This document shows, one piece after another, positions 1 to 5,122 of a stretch of DNA of 7,577 nt (its first letter is position 1; each line of letters opens with the position of its first letter). The position numbers were made by a program, and so were the translations under genes. The stretch is taken from the NCBI GenBank assembly GCA_964614415.1, contig CAZTLE010000193.1, positions 1 to 7,577 of the forward strand, written 5' to 3'. The DNA is from CAZTLE01 sp964614415 (GTDB taxonomy: Bacteria; Bacteroidota; Bacteroidia; Flavobacteriales; Flavobacteriaceae). The notes beneath the pieces are model-generated. The model was given only the letters and a program-made list of their open reading frames with translations. It did not search any database and had not been told where the DNA came from.

Positions 1-1
1 A

Positions 2-216
2 ATTGAGGCCCATACGGATGCCGGCAAAGTGTATTTTTATATCAAGGATAACGGTGTCGGCATACCCCCGGAAAAGATGGCTGACCTTTTCGCTCCGGAC
101 AAGGTGAAATCCAGCAGGGGTACCAACGACGAGAGTGGTACCGGGTTTGGTCTTATGATTACCAGGGAGTTTATGAGAAAACAGGGCGGCGATGTCCTGG
201 TGGCTCCAAACAACCC
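2..216 (+). CDS. Histidine kinase, C-terminal ATPase fragment (5' end outside window, 3' end lost in N gap)
   Basis: This is the end of a sensor histidine kinase, read in frame from base 2 with no stop before the gap. The HATPase_c G1 box (IKDNGVGI) and G2 box (GTGFGLMIT) are both present, so the ATP-binding fold is represented. Over 71 residues it is about 75% identical (53/71 by hand count) to residues 621-691 of the complete kinase at 578-2683, so it is a tandem paralogue. By that comparison about 9-10 C-terminal codons are missing, where the 10 N begin. The sequence after the gap does not continue the expected ending, so the gap size of 10 is probably arbitrary. The N-terminal sensor and His domains lie outside the window. 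A GTG at 29 is an internal codon, not the start. Confidence 0.9.
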
Positions 217-226
217 NNNNNNNNNN
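217..226. other. Assembly gap (10 N)
   Basis: Ten undetermined bases interrupt the 3' end of the first kinase. The kinase frame before the gap should end within about 10 codons, but the sequence after it gives no recognisable kinase ending in any frame. The run is therefore likely a scaffold join of unknown true length. It may lie between contigs that broke because the two kinase genes are so similar. Confidence 0.95.
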
Positions 227-577
227 GAAAGCAACCATCTTTACACTTGTACTTTAGATGGATTAACCGGAGGATTCGAAGTTGCCCGGGTTTCTTCAAA
301 ATTTCCGATGCGTTCATCCCTTGGCCAATCGTGAGCGATTTCTTCCTACGCCTATGCAGTAGATGCAAACACTTATAATTCTCTACGGACACTTATTACA
401 TTATCATTGTATCTAAAGCATGTTTAAGCTATCTATGTAGCTTATGGAGACAATCGTCTTATGGCCGGTTATCCGGTCAACAGGGTCATTGCTCTCGTTT
501 AGTTATGGCTGCTAAATTTTGCCTTCAACTATGTTATAGAGAATCAAAAGTAATTAAACCGGGAGTTGGCTTATCGT
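227..577. other. Intergenic stretch after the gap, no intact gene seen
   Basis: About 350 bases between the assembly gap and the kinase start carry no convincing complete gene. The minus strand holds a 34-codon open stretch (listed separately). Two short inverted repeats occur: 7-bp arms at 425-431 and 438-444 with a 6-base loop, and 6-bp arms (one G-T pair) at 463-468 and 473-478 with a TTAT loop. Neither has a T-run, so they are not obvious terminators. A weak Bacteroidota-like promoter, TTG at 489-491 and TAAATTTTG at 513-521, could serve the kinase, but the match is poor and the spacing long. Confidence 0.6.
241..345 (-). pseudogene. Possible remnant of a minus-strand gene (34-codon open tail)
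   Basis: Read on the minus strand from 345 to a TAA at 241-243, this stretch gives 34 codons of protein-like composition: charged and aromatic residues, including HDWPRDERIGNFEET, and a tail ending in PVNPSKVQV. The frame is closed upstream by a stop at 346-348, and no start codon precedes it, so it cannot be an intact gene. It may be the degraded 3' end of a gene, or chance. The family was not recognised. Its position directly beside the assembly gap also allows a misjoined contig end. Confidence 0.2.
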
Positions 578-2683
578 ATGGAATTTAATGGACTGGCATA
601 CTTCAGAATTGTGTTCATTGGTTGGTGCCTGCTCCTGATGTACTCCTCCGCGTTGCCCCAAACCGGTACCGATACCCTCATAGTGAAGGAGGCCAGATAC
701 TATAATGGTATTGACGAACCGGAAAGAAAGACCGGAACGCAGGAGAAGATTTGGCAGTATTTAAAAAAAGAGGCGGCTACCCAGGATTTAGATTCGGTCC
801 TGATCTACCTAAACCGTTCAATGGCATTGATAACCTCTTCAGGAGATGACTTCTTTCTACCGGAAATCTATATTGGATTAGCAGCTGTACACTATAACAC
901 CGGAAATGAACAGATGGCTAAAAAGTACGCCGACCTCTTGTTGGAGCTTGCCACTCAGCACGATCTTCCGGAGTACCTGTTTTTCTCTAACAGGCTGTTG
1001 GGTATGATTTATAATTTTCGGCTTAATGACCAAAATTCAGCATTTCAATACTACCAACAAGCACTCGAATACGCTCAGGATGAAGCTACTTCCATTCAAA
1101 TAAAGCTGGATATGGCCCTAATGTATACCGATTATTTTGTGGAACATAAGGACTCGGAGTATGCCGACATCGTCCTGGTCTTCCGCAATGAGATCGAGGA
1201 ATATTTAAATACGACCTCCAATAAGGATACATTTTCCGAAAGGGATAGATATAAACTTTTATACCTGTCTCATGATGCCCATATGTTCTTTTCCGATATA
1301 GAGGAGGAATATGATGTTAGAATTAAGTATGCCAACCAGGCCCTTGAAGATGCTTATGTTTTGGATAGTATGTACGCAGACCCTCATGCCGTGTCATCTG
1401 CACTGTATACCCTGGTAAGCATTCATACAGACAACGGTGAATACAAATTGGCCAGGAGTCGGTTAAAAGAGGGTTTGGTGTTGGCCAAACAGCGTCATGA
1501 TAAGGTCAATATCTACCAGGCTTATATTTCCCTGGCTACCATGGATTACAAGCTACAGGACTACAGGAGCACAATTAACTATTTGGACAGTGTAAAACCC
1601 TTTGAGATTGACAGGGCCTATTACAAGACGATTGATAGCTTGTACTACAAAAGCTACCTGAAGTTGAAAAACTATGAACAGGCAACTGTATATGCCGAGA
1701 AATACATCGCCATTGTCGATTCCGTGAATACGGCAGAAAAGGAAGATGCTTATGTGGAATTTGGGAAAAAGTATCAAACCGAAAAGAAGATCCGGGAAAA
1801 TCAAATACTCACGCAGGAGAATGAAATTAAGGACCTGCTCATTGTCAAAGAAAGGAACAAGCGCTACTTTCTATCGGCTCTCAGCATGCTGGCTTTCGTC
1901 ATCCTGATCGTGTTGTACTATTTTTACAGGAATAAGCAAAAGACTACCAGGATACTGCAGGATAAGAACGAAACCATTTCAGATCAAATTGCCGCGCTGG
2001 AAGAGGCAAATATCACCAAGCAAAAGTTCTTTTCCATTATCTCTCATGACCTTGTCAACCCATTCAATGCCATGCTGGGCTATGCGCAGCTTTTGGATAC
2101 CCGGTATGACGAGTTTGACAATATGGAAAAGAAGGAATTCATCGGCAATATACATACCTCGGCGGCTCGAAATTATAAATTGGTCAAATCGCTTTTAGAC
2201 TGGGGAAGAGCACAGGAGAATACCATTGTAGCAAAAAAGGAAGAATTGAATTGTAAAGATCTGATTGACCTGGCCTGCGAACCCTATTTCACTTTTGCCA
2301 GGCAAAAGGACATCGAGATAATCAATGACGCACCAGCAGACCTGGATTGTTTTGCCGACAAGAATATGATGATTACCGGAATTGGCAATATCATAAACAA
2401 CGCCATCAAATTTACTCCCAGAGGGGGAGTAGTTCGAATTGAGGCACATTCGGACGAGGATAAAGTATATCTTAAGATCAAGGACAACGGTGTTGGCATT
2501 TCCCTGGAGAAAATGACTGATCTTTTTGCCATGGACAAGGTGACTTCAAGTCCGGGAACAAACGATGAACCGGGTACCGGTTTTGGTCTTATGATCACTA
2601 AAGAATTCATGAAAAAACAAGGTGGTGATATCCTGGTCTCCCAAAATACTCCCAGGGGGACTGTCTTTACATTAGTGGTTTGA
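578..2683 (+). CDS. TPR-sensor transmembrane histidine kinase
   Basis: A 701-residue two-component sensor kinase that should autophosphorylate from ATP and pass the phosphate to a response regulator. Domains in order: signal peptide or anchor at about 7-25; periplasmic helical region with TPR-like repeats at about 55-400; short coiled coil at about 400-427; transmembrane helix at about 430-449; coiled-coil linker; HisKA domain with the H-box FFSIISHDLVNPF and phosphoacceptor His490; HATPase_c domain with N-box (N604, N607/N608), G1 (DNGVGI, 636-641) and G2 (GTGFGL, 666-671). There is no receiver or DNA-binding domain, so it is a classical rather than hybrid kinase. ATG 578 is preferred over the in-frame TTG at 566: GGGAG at 561-565 sits 12 bases before the ATG but directly against the TTG, and the hydrophobic leader begins properly at 578. 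No response regulator gene is adjacent. The ATPase domain is closely related to the fragment at 2-216. Confidence 0.95.
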   Translation: MEFNGLAYFRIVFIGWCLLLMYSSALPQTGTDTLIVKEARYYNGIDEPERKTGTQEKIWQYLKKEAATQDLDSVLIYLNRSMALITSSGDDFFLPEIYIGLAAVHYNTGNEQMAKKYADLLLELATQHDLPEYLFFSNRLLGMIYNFRLNDQNSAFQYYQQALEYAQDEATSIQIKLDMALMYTDYFVEHKDSEYADIVLVFRNEIEEYLNTTSNKDTFSERDRYKLLYLSHDAHMFFSDIEEEYDVRIKYANQALEDAYVLDSMYADPHAVSSALYTLVSIHTDNGEYKLARSRLKEGLVLAKQRHDKVNIYQAYISLATMDYKLQDYRSTINYLDSVKPFEIDRAYYKTIDSLYYKSYLKLKNYEQATVYAEKYIAIVDSVNTAEKEDAYVEFGKKYQTEKKIRENQILTQENEIKDLLIVKERNKRYFLSALSMLAFVILIVLYYFYRNKQKTTRILQDKNETISDQIAALEEANITKQKFFSIISHDLVNPFNAMLGYAQLLDTRYDEFDNMEKKEFIGNIHTSAARNYKLVKSLLDWGRAQENTIVAKKEELNCKDLIDLACEPYFTFARQKDIEIINDAPADLDCFADKNMMITGIGNIINNAIKFTPRGGVVRIEAHSDEDKVYLKIKDNGVGISLEKMTDLFAMDKVTSSPGTNDEPGTGFGLMITKEFMKKQGGDILVSQNTPRGTVFTLVV

Positions 2684-2798
2684 ATGGCAAATCCATCGCG
2701 TCGCGAAAAGAACAGGTGATGCTCTCGCATTAAGGATTACAAGATATCCTTCAAAACCGAAACAACGATCAAATAGTAGAAAACTACTACCAATGTCA

Positions 2799-2806
2799 TA
2801 TATTTG
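2799..2806 (+). promoter_or_regulatory. Candidate -7 box (TATATTTG)
   Basis: TATATTTG is an exact match to the Bacteroidota -7 consensus TAnnTTTG. No TTTG-like -33 element lies 19-21 bases upstream. That place is taken by a perfect inverted repeat, TAGTAG-AAAA-CTACTA (2774-2789). If active, transcription would start about 10 bases before the terminator hairpin at 2822. The match may be chance. Confidence 0.25.
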
Positions 2807-2821
2807 GAATGCATAGTCCTT

Positions 2822-2846
2822 GCTTTCCAACTGGAAAGCGGTTTTT
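2822..2846 (+). terminator. Intrinsic terminator downstream of the TPR kinase
   Basis: A perfect 7-bp stem, GCTTTCC (2822-2828) with GGAAAGC (2833-2839), closes an AACT loop and is followed by GG and five T (2842-2846). This is a textbook Rho-independent terminator on the plus strand. It lies 139 bases after the kinase stop and 60 before the next gene. The reverse strand lacks a T-run in the right place. It most simply ends the kinase transcript and insulates the SRPBCC gene. Confidence 0.7.
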
Positions 2847-2907
2847 GACTTCCTACAACTTTCTGTGCATCAAACAACAGATTCGAATACATTAAAAACC
2901 ACGGGTG

Positions 2908-3357
2908 ATGAAAATAAACAGACTCCTATTCTCAATTGATATTCCCTCAGCGAAAGACCGCATATGGAATGCGCTCTGGGATGACCACAACTACCGTGCA
3001 TGGGCAGATGTGTTCTTTGAAGGCTCGTATGCGGTGGCCAAAGACTGGAAAGAAGGCAGTACAGCCTTGTTTCTTGCTCCTGATAAAAGCGGTATCTATA
3101 GCACTATTGAAAAACATATTCCCAATGAAGTCATCCGGTTTAAACATATAGGCACCGTGGTCGACGGAGAGGAACAACCCATTGATGATGAAACCAGGAA
3201 GTGGTCCGGGGCTACGGAAGTGTATACGCTCACGGAAGGAGAAGGTCATAATACGCTTACGGTCGAAATAGACGTAATGGATGAGCACCTTGATTTTATG
3301 TCCTCCACTTTCCCAAAGGCACTGGAAAAGATAAAATCGCTTTCAATGGGTCAATAA
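2908..3357 (+). CDS. SRPBCC / AHSA1-like domain protein
   Basis: A 149-residue soluble protein of the SRPBCC (START/Bet v1-like) superfamily, close to the AHSA1 (activator of Hsp90 ATPase homologue) group. These proteins form a helix-grip fold with a hydrophobic ligand pocket. The family signature is seen in the N-terminal strand followed by the helix AKDRIWNALWDDHNYRAW, then a central strand region with EKHIPNEVIRFKHIG, an ATEVYTLTE strand, and a C-terminal amphipathic helix (TFPKALEKIKSL). Length is normal for a single-domain member. There is no signal peptide, so it is probably cytoplasmic. ATG 2908 is chosen; a GTG at 2905 in the same frame would add one residue and cannot be excluded. 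It stands alone: a terminator lies upstream and 105 bases separate it from the next gene. The ligand is unknown; members of the group range from stress-related to unknown roles. Confidence 0.85.
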   Translation: MKINRLLFSIDIPSAKDRIWNALWDDHNYRAWADVFFEGSYAVAKDWKEGSTALFLAPDKSGIYSTIEKHIPNEVIRFKHIGTVVDGEEQPIDDETRKWSGATEVYTLTEGEGHNTLTVEIDVMDEHLDFMSSTFPKALEKIKSLSMGQ

Positions 3358-3462
3358 AACTCAAAAACAAGAGACCTCCCCCAAAGGATTTTCAAAGGCA
3401 TGACAAAGAAAGCCGGTCAGTGAGGAAATTACATTGCATTCATAATCAGATAGTTTGACAGT

Positions 3463-4350
3463 ATGATTTTAGAAAAAAGAATACCAATTTGGTATTGGTT
3501 CAATACTATTAAATGGGATATTTTAATAGTAACGGTGTTTTCTTCAGTCCTGTATTTTACATCCGAATATTTGAATGAGTTAAACATTCCGGTTTCGATT
3601 GGAGCATTTTTAGGAACCGCCATAGCCTTGTTACTTTCCTTCAAACTGAGTCATTCGTATGACAGATGGTGGGAAGCCAGAAAGATTTGGGGAGCGATTG
3701 TGAACGATTCCAGAATCTTAGTGATTCAACTGGAAGGATTTACAAAAAGAGCAAACAAAGAGCTAACCCATAGAATGTCGTATAGACAAATTGCATGGTG
3801 TTATTCACTTTCAAAGAGTTTGAGAAATGAAAATGCACTTGATAATTTAAGTGAGTTCCTTTCTGAACAAGAGGTGAAAGCTGTTAAAAATCAAAGCAAT
3901 ACGCCCCTCGCACTAATAAACAATCAATCACAAGATCTGTCCCAACTGCATGGGGAGAAATTTGTAAATGATTACCAACAAATTCAAATAGATAACACAC
4001 TAGTAAGGCTTTGTGCTTCAATGGGAAAAGCCGAGCGAATTAAGAATACCGCCTTCCCGAAAACATACAGGCTTGCCTTACACCTCTTCATTTATATCTT
4101 TTTAATAACGCTCTCCATTGCGTTGACCGAGATGCCGGATTTTTTGGAAATACCTTTTATGGTGTTCATTTCAATTCCCTTTTTCTTATTGGAGAAGATT
4201 GCATTCAATATCCAGGACCCTTTCGAAAACAAACCGACAGATACCGCAATGACAAGTATATCCAGGACGATCGAGATTAACATTAAGCAGCAATTGAAAT
4301 CCGAAAATATACCTGATCCGATGACTCCGGAGAAATTTTATATTTTGTAG
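3463..4350 (+). CDS. Bestrophin family anion channel protein
   Basis: A 295-residue inner-membrane protein of the bestrophin / UPF0187 family, homologues of which form pentameric, mainly chloride- or bicarbonate-conducting channels. Diagnostic features are present: a first hydrophobic helix at about 17-34; a second at about 45-62 leading into the signature SYDRWWEARKIWGAIVNDSR (65-84); the conserved AERIKNTAFP (190-199) before a helix pair at about 202-222 and 229-247; and the C-terminal IQDPFENKPTD (250-260) with SRTIEINIKQQL. Length matches bacterial members (about 300). The start ATG gives the expected short polar N-terminus. Sampled lines give about 37% GC against about 45-50% in flanking genes, which hints at transfer or a different evolutionary history. 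The DUF2200 gene follows 42 bases downstream, so the two may be co-transcribed. Ion selectivity cannot be read from the sequence here. Confidence 0.93.
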   Translation: MILEKRIPIWYWFNTIKWDILIVTVFSSVLYFTSEYLNELNIPVSIGAFLGTAIALLLSFKLSHSYDRWWEARKIWGAIVNDSRILVIQLEGFTKRANKELTHRMSYRQIAWCYSLSKSLRNENALDNLSEFLSEQEVKAVKNQSNTPLALINNQSQDLSQLHGEKFVNDYQQIQIDNTLVRLCASMGKAERIKNTAFPKTYRLALHLFIYIFLITLSIALTEMPDFLEIPFMVFISIPFFLLEKIAFNIQDPFENKPTDTAMTSISRTIEINIKQQLKSENIPDPMTPEKFYIL

Positions 4351-4392
4351 CGAAGTATCGCTGACGTCTATGATTTTAAAATTTAGCAAGTT

Positions 4393-4755
4393 ATGACTAC
4401 AACACCAGAACACGATGCACGGGTTGCCAAATTGACCTTTGCTTCTGTATATCCACATTATGTCACTAAGGTCGAGAAGAAGGGCAGGACCAAAGAGGAA
4501 TTGCACCAGGTTATCGAATGGTTGACCGGATTTGATGATGACAAATTGAATGAACTGATCGAAGAAAAAGCGACCTTTGAGACTTTCTTCAAGAGGGCCA
4601 AACTGAACCCGAACGCACATCTGATCAGGGGCGTGATATGCGGCTATCGCATAGAGAACATTGAAACTCCGTTAACGAGACAGGCAAGATATTTGGACAA
4701 ACTGGTGGACGAACTGGCAAAAGGAAGGAAGATGGAGAAGATCTTAAGAGAATAA
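4393..4755 (+). CDS. DUF2200 family protein
   Basis: A 120-residue small cytoplasmic protein that I recognise as DUF2200, a widespread bacterial family of about 115-120 residues with no established function. The matching blocks are the early FASVYPHYVTKVEKKGRTKE (16-35), the IEWLTGF segment, the central TFETFFKRAKLNPNAHLIRG, the VICGYRIENIETPL strand region, and the highly conserved end YLDKLVDELAKGRKMEKIL. It is complete from ATG to TAA and shows no signal peptide or membrane segment. It follows the bestrophin gene by 42 bases in the same direction with no terminator visible between them, so it may share that transcript. Its GC content resembles the general genome more than the bestrophin gene does. 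No biochemical role is proposed. Confidence 0.93.
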   Translation: MTTTPEHDARVAKLTFASVYPHYVTKVEKKGRTKEELHQVIEWLTGFDDDKLNELIEEKATFETFFKRAKLNPNAHLIRGVICGYRIENIETPLTRQARYLDKLVDELAKGRKMEKILRE

Positions 4756-4828
4756 GGAAACGGAAACCTGTTCATCGTTTGTTGTGTCCGTTGACAGGTA
4801 TGATATTGACGAAATACCAGGTAAAGTC

Positions 4829-5068
4829 TTACTCTTCCGGCAGATCGAAGGGTTCAATCTTTGGGTTCGAAAAGCCCTGATCTTCGCGACCCCGGTCTTT
4901 CAGTTCGGATTGCTCGATACTGATGCAATATAGATCGGCTTCGCGATCAATCTCTACAACATCAAAATCCTTGTCGAATGAGTCTTCATTAAATCCAAAG
5001 TGTTCGGCAACCTGCTGAATGCTCGGCTGAACTCCTTCCCACGTAAAACTAAAAAGTACTTTACTCAT
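4829..5068 (-). CDS. Small acidic protein downstream of the subtilase (possible propeptide-like partner)
   Basis: A 79-residue acidic protein with no signal peptide or membrane segment; no named family was recognised. It lies 54 bases downstream of the subtilisin-like protease on the same strand, with no other gene between, so co-transcription is likely. The predicted pattern is a strand (KVLFSFTW), an acidic helix region (SIQQVAEHF) and a beta pair (FDVVEIDREADLYCISIEQ). The segment FDVVEIDREADLYCISIEQ loosely aligns with FNYELDQSTYIVRGEVDED, residues 83-101 of the protease's own N-terminal region, and its length is similar to that of stand-alone subtilisin propeptides (I9-like inhibitors). 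From this I infer that it could be a free-standing propeptide-like inhibitor or chaperone for the protease. The similarity is weak and judged by eye. An unrelated small protein, or a protease substrate, is equally possible. Confidence 0.75.
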   Translation of the reverse strand: MSKVLFSFTWEGVQPSIQQVAEHFGFNEDSFDKDFDVVEIDREADLYCISIEQSELKDRGREDQGFSNPKIEPFDLPEE

Positions 5069-5078
5069 ATCAACGAGA

Positions 5079-5111
5079 AATACCGCAGAAGACTAAGTCC
5101 CCTGCGGTATT
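5079..5111 (-). promoter_or_regulatory. Perfect 10-bp hairpin between the subtilase and the small downstream gene
   Basis: AATACCGCAG (5079-5088) and CTGCGGTATT (5102-5111) are exact reverse complements around a 13-base loop that itself can pair GAC with GTC. On the minus-strand transcript the hairpin ends 10 bases before the ATG of the 79-residue gene and is followed by only a weak pyrimidine stretch (TCTCG). It could be an inefficient terminator or attenuator of the protease transcript, an RNase/stability barrier that sets the ratio of the two proteins, or a structure near the ribosome binding region. No T-run follows on the plus strand. Confidence 0.55.
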
Positions 5112-5122
5112 AAAGTTATGAA

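Noticed and set aside
425..478. Two small hairpins after the assembly gap considered as terminators or a structured RNA
   Set aside because: The stems are only 6-7 bp, one with a wobble pair, without T-runs or a recognisable RNA family shape; such repeats are expected by chance in this length.
566..577. TTG start for the TPR kinase, four codons upstream
   Set aside because: The purine-rich GGGAG abuts the TTG with no spacing but stands 12 bases from ATG 578, and the leader peptide is normal from the ATG.
2284..2730. A 148-codon open frame on the minus strand opposite the kinase ATPase domain
   Set aside because: It lies wholly opposite strongly conserved kinase motifs. A similar antisense frame at 37-234 exists only because the two kinases are paralogues; its sequence is just the mirror of the conserved G1/G2 region.
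4186..4620. A 144-codon minus-strand frame spanning the bestrophin end and the DUF2200 start
   Set aside because: It runs antisense to two confidently identified genes, including conserved motifs of both, and its translation shows no domain features.
4756..4828. Possible bidirectional terminator between the convergent DUF2200 and small acidic genes
   Set aside because: ACCTGT (4766-4771) and ACAGGT (4794-4799) can pair, but the loop is 22 bases and no T-run follows on either strand.
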